A DNA stretch of 64,000 nt. It comes from Saltatorellus ferox (GTDB lineage Bacteria; Planctomycetota; UBA1135; GCA-002686595). Below are positions 1-8,446 of this stretch, one piece after another. The notes under the pieces were generated by a model. That model was not told the origin of the DNA. It did not search any database and was given only the letters and a program-made list of their open reading frames with translations. Made by a program: the position numbers and the translations under genes. The stretch's first letter is position 1. Every line of letters starts with the position of its first letter. The stretch is taken from the NCBI GenBank assembly GCA_007751475.1, contig CP036434.1, positions 3,663,524 to 3,727,523 on the forward strand. The letters run 5' to 3'.

Positions 1-238
1 GCTCGGCGACTCTGCGCGGGAAGCGCTGGCGCAGGAGCGGAGCGTCAGCGAGGCGGAACGAGAGGCCTTCCGCCAGCAGCTGGAGGAGACGCTGGAGAGG
101 CACGATGAAGCCCTGAAGGCAGCTCTGGCTCGCCTGGAGGCGTCCGGCGAAAGGCCCGCTCCCGCCGCCGAACCCAGCGAAAAAGAAAGCACGCCCGCTC
201 CCTGGTGGAAGCGAGCGCTCGGGGACCTGCGCGACTGA
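1..238 (+). CDS. C-terminal fragment of a coiled-coil protein (5' truncated)
   Basis: The reading frame is already open at base 2 and stops at TGA 236-238, so only about 78 C-terminal residues are visible. They form a charged, heptad-like helix rich in Glu, Ala, Arg and Leu (for example 'REAFRQQLEETLERHDEAL'), then a Pro/Ala/Glu linker and a tryptophan-containing end (APWWKRALGDLRD). This is the usual look of the tail of a coiled-coil protein. The start and any catalytic domain lie outside the window, so no function can be assigned. A 24-bp gap separates its stop from the convergent gene that follows. Confidence 0.6.
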   Translation, partial: LGDSAREALAQERSVSEAEREAFRQQLEETLERHDEALKAALARLEASGERPAPAAEPSEKESTPAPWWKRALGDLRD

Positions 239-262
239 CGGGTCAGGCGCGTTTCGTTCCGA

Positions 263-1312
263 TCAGGGTGCGAAAACGAGGGTGATCGCGTCGGTCGTGT
301 TGGACGTGGGGACGCCGCCGTTCTGGTCGCGGAACCAGTACTGGAAGTTCCACTGATCGCCGATGTCGAACGCCTGGCCACCCGGCAGTCCGCCGTAGGG
401 CATCGGGAGCGCGACCTGGCCCGAGCCGCCGGACGACTGGACGAAGTTCGAGAGGCGGAACAGCTGGCCGCCGAGGCAAAGGTTGCCGGCGCTGCCGCCG
501 AACATCGGGACGAAGGCCTGGCCCTCGGCGAACAGGAAGAACCCGAGCGAGTTCTGGGGAAGCGCGGACGCTGTGAGGGCGAGGTTGCCGCCGTTCAGCC
601 CGGAGTTTCCGGTCGTGCCGATCGCGGCGGCGATGCCCGTGGAGTTGGCGACGGCCGTGCAGTAGTTCACCGGCTGGGGGATCGTGTGGGTCGCTAGAAG
701 GGTTCCCATCAGGTCGATCGTGGCGGAGAGGCCCGTGGCCGGGTCGACCTCGGTGAAGCTGATGTTGAGCGGCGCCGTGAGGGTGATGATCTGGTTCGCG
801 GCCGAGACCATGCCGGTGATGGGCTGGGGGTTCGTCTGGGCGCCCGTGAGGTCGGTGGTGGTCGTCGACTGGCCGAGGGGCGTGATCTGGACGGTGCCCG
901 AGAGGAACGTCGCGAACGAGGTTCCAGAGAAGGCCCCCGTTGGGCCCACGGGAAGGGTCGCGGACTCGAGAGCCAGCGAGAGACCCGTGATCGAGATCTG
1001 CGCGAGCGGGGGCAAGAACGGTAGCGGATTCGGGATGGACGCGTTGATGTCGGGGCTGACGACGGCGCTACCGCCGCCCGTCAGGCGGATCGACCCGATG
1101 GGACCGGTCAGGCCGGCGGCCAGCTCAGCTTCCACGAGACCAGAGATTCCGAAGGTGTTGGGGTTGCCGACCACGGGTCCCAGCGAGGTCGTGCCGGAGA
1201 ACGTGAACTGAGACGCAGGGGCGTCGATCGTGAAGGGGAGCGGGGTGCCCTGGGCGGCGGCGGTGGAAGCCAGGAGTGCGGCTCCAAGAACCTGGAAGAG
1301 GCTGCGGTTCAT
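263..1312 (-). CDS. Secreted protein with planctomycete-type C-terminal surface domain
   Basis: The protein has 349 residues. I chose the ATG at 1312 because it begins directly with a signal peptide (MNRSLFQVLGAALLASTAAAQ); longer upstream reading gives non-signal sequence. Residues 25-215 are rich in Gly, Thr, Ser and Leu with alternating beta-strand character. Residues 217-349 begin 'YCTAVANSTG' and contain 'ALPQNSLGFFLF', 'GNLCLGG' and a terminal 'FQYWFRD' strand. From memory, this C-terminal module recurs on many predicted surface proteins of Saltatorellus-like planctomycetes; two cysteines (YC, LCLGG) probably form a disulphide. The role is unknown, with surface display or adhesion most likely. 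It is transcribed away from the next gene, leaving about 250 bp of shared upstream region. Confidence 0.7.
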   Translation of the reverse strand: MNRSLFQVLGAALLASTAAAQGTPLPFTIDAPASQFTFSGTTSLGPVVGNPNTFGISGLVEAELAAGLTGPIGSIRLTGGGSAVVSPDINASIPNPLPFLPPLAQISITGLSLALESATLPVGPTGAFSGTSFATFLSGTVQITPLGQSTTTTDLTGAQTNPQPITGMVSAANQIITLTAPLNISFTEVDPATGLSATIDLMGTLLATHTIPQPVNYCTAVANSTGIAAAIGTTGNSGLNGGNLALTASALPQNSLGFFLFAEGQAFVPMFGGSAGNLCLGGQLFRLSNFVQSSGGSGQVALPMPYGGLPGGQAFDIGDQWNFQYWFRDQNGGVPTSNTTDAITLVFAP

Positions 1313-1559
1313 GTCGGATTCAGAATGGGAGGGGGCGGAGAGAACGCGGGACGCGGTTCGGTCGCTTCCTGCACCTTCATCATGCGTCATTCCGGCGGAT
1401 CGGGCGGGCTCCTCCGCGGCGATCCTCGAATGCGGGCCAAAGTTCACCCGAATCGCGCCCCCGGAGGTCGCTGAGCGCGGATACGAGGTGCGCGGAGTCA
1501 CACCTGGCTTCGCCATTCCCCTCTGGACCTTTCCTGCCTCGATTCGCTACACCATAGAC

Positions 1560-3371
1560 ATGGCCAACAGCAGCCCTCTCCGCGGATCCGAAGCCCCTTC
1601 AGCCGCCCACCACGCGGCGAGCCGGGGTGCGGGCGCGCGCAGGGGCGCGGTGGAACCTGGGTCGGATACGATCTGGCTGACGGCGGGAGAGGCAGCTGAC
1701 GCGGCGCGTGTGGCCCACCGTCAGATCGCGGCATGGATCGAGACCGAAGAGCTGTCGGCGAGGACCGGCTGGCGAGGCGGCGCGGAGATCCGGCTCGTCC
1801 TGCTCGCGGATCTGGAGGCCCTCGTCGAGTCCATCGACATCGACTGTATCCGGGGCTCCCTGGAGGCGCGCGGCGTGTTCACCGGCCCGCGGCACTTCCT
1901 GACAGGTGCCGCTCCCAGGACTCCGGCGCCCCCTGGCGAAGCAGCGACGCCGCCCGATCCCACCGAGCCGTCTGCGGTCGCTCCCGATGAATGGAGGGCC
2001 GTGGATCGGCCATGGGCCATCGAGCTGGAGCAGGAGATCCAGAGGCTTCGTGAAGTCATCACGACACTTCGCGAAGACCACGAGTCTCTCGAGCGTCATC
2101 TCGATACTCGCGTCGCCGTGGTCAGCACCAGGAAGCTGGAAGTGCCGGGTCACTCGGTGGTGGCTGGGACTCCTCGCGGTGCTTCTTCTGGCGGTGCCTC
2201 TTCTCGCAGTGCCTTTTCCGGGGGCGCGCTGATCTCCACGGCGGGTGGACTCCTCCTCGGACTGGCGGGTGCCGCGATCGCCACGACCCTGCTCCGGTCC
2301 ACCGAGGACGCAGTCGACCTCACGCCCGTCGTTCACGCGGCGAGTCGCCCAGCGACCCACAGCGTCGCACAGGATCGAAGCGGTCCCTCGGTCGCAGGCT
2401 TCTCCAGCGCGCTGTCGACGTCACCCTCGACGGTCGAGGACGAACTCGCTCCCGTCGAGGTCGCCACGGCGGAGGTCGAAAGGGTCGCGACCCATCTGGC
2501 CCCGGACCTGATCGCTCCCCCGGAGCCTGTGTCCGGTGCCGAAGGCCGTGCCAGGCGAGCGGGCCTCGCCTCCCGGGTTACAGCTGTTGGATCCAGCGTC
2601 GCACGGAAGTCGCCCGGCGCACCTGTTCGCCTGACCCCACCGATGGCGCTGGCGGAGATCGAGCCCGCGATCTTCTCGCGCAACTCCGCCGTGCTCGGCG
2701 ATTGTGCCTACACCGAGCTACTGAAGGAGAGCGCGCTCAACGCCGGACCCGCCGCTGCCTTGGTGCTCGGGCCTTGCTTCGGGCCGGCTCGCCCGAGTGC
2801 TGGCCTTTCGGATTCTGGGTTGTCGGATTCTGGACTCTCGAGTTCCGGGCGCGACGACTCGTCGGACGAACTCGCCGTACCAGGGACCCACCGCGTGGGA
2901 AGCGTTTCCTGTTGCAGGCACCACGCGTTCGTCGAGCGCATGACGGCGGCGAGCGCCGATGACGCGGCGCGCGCAGGCCTCCGCACGGAAGCCGAAGCTT
3001 GCATGAAGGAAGGCGTCCTACCGCCGCTCTTCCGGCTGCGCGCCGACCGATCGGCCAGCCGTTTCCTGCGCGAGGAAACGCGCGGCTGGGAAAGCGCTGG
3101 ACTCGACGGGGCTGCGGGCGGGCTGAACGCGCCGGAGGCCGTGCACGAGTGGAAGCTCGCCACGGCGCAGCCGACCGGCGAGGGGACCGACGGAATTCGC
3201 GTCCACCTGGTGTCCTGGTTGATGCCGGTCGCCGGTCTCGACCGGCAGCTCAGGGCGGCCAGCGGAGCCGGGAAGGACACGCCGAAGCTCCGGCGCTTTC
3301 GCATGACGCTGCTGATCCAGGCGGCGCCGCGGGGCGACGTCCTGGAGAGCTTCGATTGGCTGACCGACTGA
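1560..3371 (+). CDS. HTH_17-like domain protein with coiled coil and membrane segment
   Basis: The protein has 603 residues from ATG 1560. Residues 37-92 (TIWLTAGEAADAARVAHRQI... to LLADLEALVE) match the excisionase/MerR-like HTH_17 pattern: 'lt..EaA' helix, recognition helix, then 'R...LeaLv'. Residues 152-182 are a coiled coil. Residues 223-246 (GALISTAGGLLLGLAGAAIA) are a likely membrane segment. The remaining roughly 350 residues are low-complexity at first, including LSDSG/LSDSG/LSSSG repeats, then a more ordered domain with Cys and His (VSCCRHHAFVERM). That order suggests a membrane-anchored cytoplasmic DNA- or partner-binding domain. The family is not recognised beyond the HTH. A hydrophobic run in another frame at 2155-2232 leaves a small doubt about the reading frame there. 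Confidence 0.6.
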   Translation: MANSSPLRGSEAPSAAHHAASRGAGARRGAVEPGSDTIWLTAGEAADAARVAHRQIAAWIETEELSARTGWRGGAEIRLVLLADLEALVESIDIDCIRGSLEARGVFTGPRHFLTGAAPRTPAPPGEAATPPDPTEPSAVAPDEWRAVDRPWAIELEQEIQRLREVITTLREDHESLERHLDTRVAVVSTRKLEVPGHSVVAGTPRGASSGGASSRSAFSGGALISTAGGLLLGLAGAAIATTLLRSTEDAVDLTPVVHAASRPATHSVAQDRSGPSVAGFSSALSTSPSTVEDELAPVEVATAEVERVATHLAPDLIAPPEPVSGAEGRARRAGLASRVTAVGSSVARKSPGAPVRLTPPMALAEIEPAIFSRNSAVLGDCAYTELLKESALNAGPAAALVLGPCFGPARPSAGLSDSGLSDSGLSSSGRDDSSDELAVPGTHRVGSVSCCRHHAFVERMTAASADDAARAGLRTEAEACMKEGVLPPLFRLRADRSASRFLREETRGWESAGLDGAAGGLNAPEAVHEWKLATAQPTGEGTDGIRVHLVSWLMPVAGLDRQLRAASGAGKDTPKLRRFRMTLLIQAAPRGDVLESFDWLTD

Positions 3372-3376
3372 CGCCT

Positions 3377-3934
3377 GTGGTCGTCGCCCTGCTGATGGGC
3401 GTCGGCGGCCTGTTCCTGGTGTTCGAGGGGCTCGTCGCGCGCGAGAACGCGCCCCCTCCCATGCGGCCTCAGATTCCGCCGCCGGGGCTCCCCTTCGGCG
3501 AAGCCTCTTCTGGCGCGTCGATCGCCGGCGCGGAGTCGAGTCGCGCTTCGACGGGCGATCGCGAGGTCGCCACCGAGTGGAGGACGCTGCAGGCCGACAG
3601 GCAGCTCGACCCACGGCTGGGCGAGGTGGGATCGACGCTCTTCCACGCGGGGCTCGGCCTCGCCGTGGCCGCCTGGGTCCTCGCGTCGCGCGTATCCCTC
3701 GGGCGATCGCTCCAGCACCCCTGGTGGGCCCGCATTCTGGTGATTCTGTGGCTCCTGCCCGCCGCGTGGGCGCTGTGGAGAATCGGGGCCCGCGCGGGGC
3801 CCGGCGCCGCGTCCGCCCCAAGCGCGATGCTGGTCTTCCGGGCGATGGCGCCCGTCTACGCGCTCTTCCTCGTGCTCGGCCTCTACTTCACGCGATCTCG
3901 GCCGCGTGAAACCCTGCGCGGATCTCTTCGATAG
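3377..3934 (+). CDS. Small membrane protein, unknown
   Basis: About 185 residues from GTG 3377, only 5 bp after the previous stop; ATG 3395 is an alternative start. An N-terminal hydrophobic helix (VVVALLMGVGGLFLVFEGLV) is followed by a Pro/Ser-rich loop. Three further membrane segments follow: FHAGLGLAVAAWVLA, ARILVILWLLPAAWALW and FRAMAPVYALFLVLGLYF. The tight spacing suggests co-transcription with the HTH/coiled-coil gene and therefore a possible shared membrane role. Its last 47 bases overlap the convergent aldo/keto reductase gene. No family was recognised. Confidence 0.55.
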   Translation: MVVALLMGVGGLFLVFEGLVARENAPPPMRPQIPPPGLPFGEASSGASIAGAESSRASTGDREVATEWRTLQADRQLDPRLGEVGSTLFHAGLGLAVAAWVLASRVSLGRSLQHPWWARILVILWLLPAAWALWRIGARAGPGAASAPSAMLVFRAMAPVYALFLVLGLYFTRSRPRETLRGSLR

Positions 3935-4877
3935 CGCGGCGCTCCAGCTCGGTGGGTGTGCTCTCGAACGCTTGCACGTTGGCCAGGACCTCCCGCGCGT
4001 TCTCGCAGCCGACGAGCGTGCAGGCGATCCGTGGCTCCTGCGCGGCGAACTCCAGCGCCAGGCGCGGCAGGTCGGTCCCCGCCCTCGAGGCGATCTCGAA
4101 CGCGTGCTCGGCCGCAGCGCCCGCTGGCCTGTCCGCCGCCGCGACTTCGCGCGCGTGCTCCGGATTCGAAAGCAGCCCCATGTGAAGGGGAGACGCGTTA
4201 ATGACGGCGATGCCGCGCTCTTCGGCGGCGGGCAAGACGGCTTCCGCGAGGTCGGCGTTCGCGAGGTCGAAGCGCGAGTACGAGAGGATCGCGTCCACCG
4301 GAAAGGTGATGAGGATCTCCCGCAAGAGGTCGAGCGAGTTGCCGGAGGCGCCGATGTAGCGGACCTCGCCTCGCTCCCGTGCCGCCACAAGGGCGGGGAG
4401 CGTGATCTCCAGCAGTCGCCTGGCGTTCGCCGTCTCGACGTCGTGGACCTGGTACAGATCGATTCGATCGGTGCGCAAGCGCCGCAGGCTCGCCTCCAGC
4501 TGCTCGCGGACTGCCTTTTCGCTCGTGTCGAACGGCTTGCCGTCCAGAGGCGTGCATCGGGTGGACAGAAAGAGATCGTCGCGGCGATCATTCATGACGC
4601 GACCGAGCATCTCCTCGGAGTGAGCGCGAAATTCGCGCGGGGCCATGTCGACGACGTCGATACCGCAGCCCATGGCAGCGTCGAGCGTGCCCTTCCAATC
4701 GGCGTGGTCGCCGAGGCGAGCCAGGGGCCCGCAGCCGAGGCCGAAGGCGGAGACGTTCTCGCCGAGGGCTCCTAGCGGCCTTCGATGAACCCGCGACGTG
4801 GCGCCGGTCGTGCGGGGAGTCCCTTCGCCGGACTGGGGGGCCGGGGTCGGATCAGGGTCTTGTGCTTCCGGTCGCAT
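3888..4877 (-). CDS. Aldo/keto reductase relative lacking the catalytic Tyr and Lys
   Basis: The protein has 329 residues from ATG 4877; the reading could start at 4913 or later. The AKR (beta/alpha)8 signature is clear: GIDVVDMAPREFRAHSEEML in the position of the 'fDTA..Yg..sE..lG' motif, 'IDLYQVHDVE' with the active-site His, and a late 'LVGCENAREV' cofactor-binding segment. In family terms the catalytic tetrad is Asp, Tyr, Lys, His. Here Asp77 and His145 are present, but the Tyr position reads Phe83 and the Lys position reads Arg107 (FLSTRC). Normal AKR chemistry is therefore doubtful, or the enzyme uses another mechanism. The gene overlaps the upstream DMT exporter gene by 26 bp on the same strand, so it closes a four-gene operon with SUMF1, Gfo/Idh and DMT. 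Confidence 0.85.
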   Translation of the reverse strand: MRPEAQDPDPTPAPQSGEGTPRTTGATSRVHRRPLGALGENVSAFGLGCGPLARLGDHADWKGTLDAAMGCGIDVVDMAPREFRAHSEEMLGRVMNDRRDDLFLSTRCTPLDGKPFDTSEKAVREQLEASLRRLRTDRIDLYQVHDVETANARRLLEITLPALVAARERGEVRYIGASGNSLDLLREILITFPVDAILSYSRFDLANADLAEAVLPAAEERGIAVINASPLHMGLLSNPEHAREVAAADRPAGAAAEHAFEIASRAGTDLPRLALEFAAQEPRIACTLVGCENAREVLANVQAFESTPTELERRAIEEIRAGFHAAEIA

Positions 4878-5754
4878 GGGGTCCACTTCGCCAGGTGGCG
4901 ACGCCCAGCGCAAGGGTGAGCAGGACAGCAGAGAGACCGAGCCTCGCGCCGTCGAAGGATTCGGAGAAGGGCGGGGCCAGCGCGACGGCCACGGCGAGCG
5001 GGACCTTCAGGTTGTTCATGACCGCGAGCGCACCGACGCCGACATCGACCGCGCCACGGTTCCAGAGGTAGAACGCGAGGCCGGAAGGAACGAGGCCGAG
5101 GTAGAGCACCTTCCAGGACTGACTCTGGTCCAGCTGCCAGTCGGCGGCCGATGTATGAAGCGCTGCCCAGGGGCCTGCGACCGCCACGGCGCCCACATAC
5201 ATCCAGCCGAAGAGGCGGAGCGGGAGCCGGGCTCCGGGCTCGGCGCCCGGTGGAGCCACGCGTCGATAGAGGATCTGGCCCAGAGCCCAGGCGGCATTCG
5301 CCGCGCCGACCAGGAGAAGGCCCGAGGAGTCGAGCCCGCCGAGCCCGCCCTCCTCCGGCCAGCGAAGGACGAGCGCGGCGGCCACGGCCATCCACGCGGC
5401 CAGTACGGCCCGCGCCGCCACCCGCCGAGCGAGCAGCGCCTCGAAGAGCACGATGAAGATGGGGGTGGTCACCGTCAGCAGGGCCACTTCGTGCCCCGCG
5501 AGAAACGCGTAGCTGCGCATCACGAGCACGTACATCAGTCCGAACTGGATGGCGCCGATCCCGATGAGCTTCCAGGCGAGGCTCGACGCTTCCATGGCGT
5601 TCGTCCGCTGCCTCCCGCGCACGAGAAGAGGCACGAACAAGAGCGCCGCGAGCCCGAGGCGCGCGGCGCTCAAGACGTCCGGGTGGATGCCGCTCGACTT
5701 GATGAGTGCGAAGGACACCGACCACAGGAGCGAGGCCAGGACGAGGAGAAGCAA
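4852..5754 (-). CDS. DMT-superfamily (EamA) transporter
   Basis: The protein has 300 residues with about ten membrane helices arranged as two EamA repeats. The first begins LLLLVLASLLWSVSFALIKS and the second around SSGLLLVGAANAAWALGQIL. EamA proteins are drug/metabolite transporters, often exporters of amino acids or small metabolites. The apparent start is TTG at 5754, placed immediately before the first helix and 24 bp after the stop of the upstream Gfo/Idh gene, so translation may be coupled. The substrate cannot be told from sequence. The operon context (secreted SUMF1 protein, Tat-exported oxidoreductase, AKR-like protein) allows a product of sugar or polyol metabolism. Confidence 0.85.
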   Translation of the reverse strand: MLLLVLASLLWSVSFALIKSSGIHPDVLSAARLGLAALLFVPLLVRGRQRTNAMEASSLAWKLIGIGAIQFGLMYVLVMRSYAFLAGHEVALLTVTTPIFIVLFEALLARRVAARAVLAAWMAVAAALVLRWPEEGGLGGLDSSGLLLVGAANAAWALGQILYRRVAPPGAEPGARLPLRLFGWMYVGAVAVAGPWAALHTSAADWQLDQSQSWKVLYLGLVPSGLAFYLWNRGAVDVGVGALAVMNNLKVPLAVAVALAPPFSESFDGARLGLSAVLLTLALGVATWRSGPHATGSTRP

Positions 5755-5778
5755 GGATCCTTCGGTCAGACGCTCGGA

Positions 5779-7122
5779 TCAGATGATCTCGTACTGGCCC
5801 GGCATCGGGATCGGGTAGAAGCCGTCCTTGCCCGGAAGCGACTTGGGCATCGTGTCCCAGGTGAGCTTGTCGAGGTCCATGTCGGGCGAGAGGCGGCGCG
5901 TCGAGTTCAGCGCCTTCTCCCAGGAGATCTCCTGGCCGCTGTACGTGCACATGCGGCCGAGGATGGCGGTCAGCGTGGCATGGGCGCCGTTCACGGCTTC
6001 GTTGTGCTCCTTGCCGGTGCGGATCGCGTCGAAGAGGACGTCGTGCTCGCGCTGGTAGTGGTCCGAGTCCTGGCCCTCGAAGCGCCACTTCGATCCGCCG
6101 TAGTGGGTGATCGACCCGCGGCCGAAGTCGACCGCGCCCTCGGATCCCTCGCCGAACTCGTTCACCGTCGCCTTGGTGCCCGGCATGTGGCGACACTGGC
6201 TGATCATCTTCGCACCGTTCTCGTAGGTGTACTCGACGGCGTGGTGGTCGTAGATCTCACCGTACTCCTTGCCCGTGCGCACCAGTCGGCCGCCCATTCC
6301 CTGGGCCTTGACGGGCACGCCGCCCATCATCCAGTTGCCGACGTCGAGGTTGTGGATGTGCTGCTCGACGATGTGGTCGCCGCAGAGCCAGTTGAAGTAG
6401 TACCAGTTGCGCATCTGGTAGGTCATCTCGGTCTGGTCCGCCTCGCGCGGTCGAACCCAGACGCCCGCGCTGTTCCAGTACACGCGCGCCATGACCGGGC
6501 GGCCGATCGCGCCATCTTCGATGGCCTTGATCGTCTCCTGGTACTTGTAGCTGTGGTGACGCTGCAGGCCGACACCGACGCAGAGATTCTTCGCCTTGGC
6601 GGCGTCGGCGGCGGCGAGGACCTGGCGGATGCCCGGGCCGTCGACGGCGACCGGCTTCTCCATGAATACGTGCCTGCCTTTCTCGACGGCGTACTCGAAG
6701 TGCGCGGGGCGGAAACCGGGCGGCGTGGCCATCACCACGACGTCGATGTCCTCGTCGATCGCCTTCTTGAAGGCGTCGAAGCCCACGTGCTTGCGCTCGG
6801 CGGGGACGTCGATCTTGCCGGGATGCTCGTTCTTCAGGCTCTGGATCGAACTCTCCATGCGGTCCTCGAAGGCGTCGGCCATCGTGACCAATCGGGCGTT
6901 CCCCGCAGCGCGGAGGGCCTGGGAGGCGGCTCCCGTCCCGCGGCCACCGCAGCCGATCAGCGCGATCCGCAGCTCTGCATCACCCGCGGCTCCGCCCTGA
7001 CGACCGAACGTGGAGGGCATCATGCTCGCCGCGGCGGCGACGCCGGCGCCGCGGAGCAGGGTGCGTCGCGGCAGGCCGCCTGGTTGCGCGTGGTGAAGAG
7101 GAGAGTCTTGGGGCTGAGTCAT
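5779..7122 (-). CDS. Tat-exported Gfo/Idh/MocA-family oxidoreductase
   Basis: The protein has 447 residues from ATG 7122. The N-terminus carries a twin-arginine signal (RR at 19-20, LPRRTLLRGAGVAAAASMM), so it is probably exported folded with its cofactor. The Rossmann motif IALIGCGGRGTG (residues 53-64) and the Gfo/Idh 'MEKPVAVDGPG' segment identify an NAD(P)-dependent sugar dehydrogenase family member. 'GDHIVEQHIHNLD' supplies conserved His residues of the planctomycete subfamily, and the C-terminal part ends in a 'YPIPMPGQYEII' tail. It follows the SUMF1 gene by 74 bp and precedes the DMT gene. Its paralogue at 9646-10998 lies in the divergent operon. The sugar substrate is unknown. Confidence 0.88.
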   Translation of the reverse strand: MTQPQDSPLHHAQPGGLPRRTLLRGAGVAAAASMMPSTFGRQGGAAGDAELRIALIGCGGRGTGAASQALRAAGNARLVTMADAFEDRMESSIQSLKNEHPGKIDVPAERKHVGFDAFKKAIDEDIDVVVMATPPGFRPAHFEYAVEKGRHVFMEKPVAVDGPGIRQVLAAADAAKAKNLCVGVGLQRHHSYKYQETIKAIEDGAIGRPVMARVYWNSAGVWVRPREADQTEMTYQMRNWYYFNWLCGDHIVEQHIHNLDVGNWMMGGVPVKAQGMGGRLVRTGKEYGEIYDHHAVEYTYENGAKMISQCRHMPGTKATVNEFGEGSEGAVDFGRGSITHYGGSKWRFEGQDSDHYQREHDVLFDAIRTGKEHNEAVNGAHATLTAILGRMCTYSGQEISWEKALNSTRRLSPDMDLDKLTWDTMPKSLPGKDGFYPIPMPGQYEII

Positions 7123-7196
7123 GGATGTCTCGGGGGCTTTAGAGGGAGGAACCGATGGGAGTGGAGAGAGCGGCGACAGCGCACGCCGCGGAAGAG

Positions 7197-8393
7197 CTAT
7201 CGCTTGCCCGTGCGCTGCCGCGCCTGGATGACCTCGATCTCCTCGAGGTTCGCGTCGTGGTACTTCGACCACTCCGAGAAGGGCGGCGGGTTGAGCGGGC
7301 GCACGAGGCGGATGCCGAGCCACTGGGCATCGGTGTGGTACCAGATGCTCTTGGGCAGCTGGGGATCCTGGACCTTCCAGTTCTCGCTGGAGCCGCGCCT
7401 GGCCGCGGAGCGCAGGCGATCCGGATCGTCGTCCCAGTGTCCACCGCGCGCGACGCGTGGGTAAAGAGTGGTCGGCCAGTTGAGGGGGTCGAGCACGGGT
7501 TCGCTCGGGACCTTGCCGTCCACGAGCAGGTGCTGGTACCCGTCCTTCGTGAAGGCATCGAGGCACCACTCACAGACGTTGCCGTGCATGTCGTAGAGAC
7601 CGAAGGCGTTGGGCTTGAGCTGGCCGGGCGGCTGGTACTGGCCCTCGCAGTTGTCGAACCACCAGGCGTGCTCGTTGACGGCGTCGGCCTCGAAGGAGAA
7701 CGGCGTCGTGGTGCCCGCGCGGCACGCGTACTCCCACTCTGCCTCGGTGGGCAGGCGATAGAAGCGGCCCGTCTTCATTGAGAGCCACTTGGTGTACTGC
7801 TTCGCCGCGAACTGCGTCATGGAGATCGCGGGGTAGCCGTCGGTGCCCATGTCGAAGTCCATGGGGACGTACGGCGGGGTCGGACGGCTGACGGCGTCGG
7901 CCCAGGCGTCCTGGGTGGCGGGATCCTCCTGATTCTGCTCGCGCCGACGCTTGTCGAGGCTGTCCATGAAGAGGCTGTACTCGTTCCAGCGGACCTCGTG
8001 CTGGCTCATCCAGAAGGGTGAGACACGCACGGGGATCTGCGGGCCTTCCCATGCCTTGCGGTCCTCCTCGTCCTCGGGGCTCCCCATGAGGAACGTGCCC
8101 CCGGGGATGGGCAGCATCTCGAAGGTGACGTCCGTGCCAGTGATGACCTCTGCGTACGGCTTCATCTCGCCGCCGGGTCCGGGCTCGGAGTTCTCGACCT
8201 TCGTGGCGGGAGGCGCGGTGGCGGGAGCGGTCGGGTACACCGACGTCTCCTTCTTCTCGGTGTCCTGCGAGACGTCGGGCCGCGGAAGCGTCCGGGCGAA
8301 GGCGGCGGTGGAGGTGGTCAGGAGCGCTCCGATGAGGAGCGCTCGGGGGACGGCGGAACGAGCGTTCTCGCGTCCAGGTTGGGAGAGGGTCAT
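7197..8393 (-). CDS. Secreted SUMF1/FGE-sulfatase-domain protein
   Basis: The protein has 398 residues from ATG 8393, which starts a signal peptide ending near residue 33 (SAVPRALLIGALLTTSTAAF). The FGE-like fold runs from about residue 85: 'MLPIPGGTFLMGSPEDEEDR', 'VSPFWMSQHEVRWNEY', 'YRLPTEAEWEYACRAGT', 'GLYDMHGNVCEWCLDAF' and a terminal 'WLGIRLVRP'. Formylglycine-generating enzyme needs a specific pair of active-site cysteines near the C-terminus; these are not evident here, so this is probably a non-FGE SUMF1 protein, a type abundant in planctomycetes. It leads the leftward operon and may bind or help mature the exported oxidoreductase encoded downstream. Confidence 0.87.
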   Translation of the reverse strand: MTLSQPGRENARSAVPRALLIGALLTTSTAAFARTLPRPDVSQDTEKKETSVYPTAPATAPPATKVENSEPGPGGEMKPYAEVITGTDVTFEMLPIPGGTFLMGSPEDEEDRKAWEGPQIPVRVSPFWMSQHEVRWNEYSLFMDSLDKRRREQNQEDPATQDAWADAVSRPTPPYVPMDFDMGTDGYPAISMTQFAAKQYTKWLSMKTGRFYRLPTEAEWEYACRAGTTTPFSFEADAVNEHAWWFDNCEGQYQPPGQLKPNAFGLYDMHGNVCEWCLDAFTKDGYQHLLVDGKVPSEPVLDPLNWPTTLYPRVARGGHWDDDPDRLRSAARRGSSENWKVQDPQLPKSIWYHTDAQWLGIRLVRPLNPPPFSEWSKYHDANLEEIEVIQARQRTGKR

Positions 8394-8446
8394 GGAGTTC
8401 TGGCTACGTTTTCGGCGGATGGATGCCTGCTCGGTAGTGTAGGGCG
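8394..8446. promoter_or_regulatory. Divergent intergenic region between SUMF1 and apbE operons
   Basis: These 53 bp separate two genes transcribed outward and must hold the 5' leaders, and probably overlapping promoter elements, of both operons. No convincing -35/-10 pair stands out by eye. The compactness suggests the two operons are jointly controlled, or that one promoter lies inside the neighbouring coding sequence. Confidence 0.35.
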
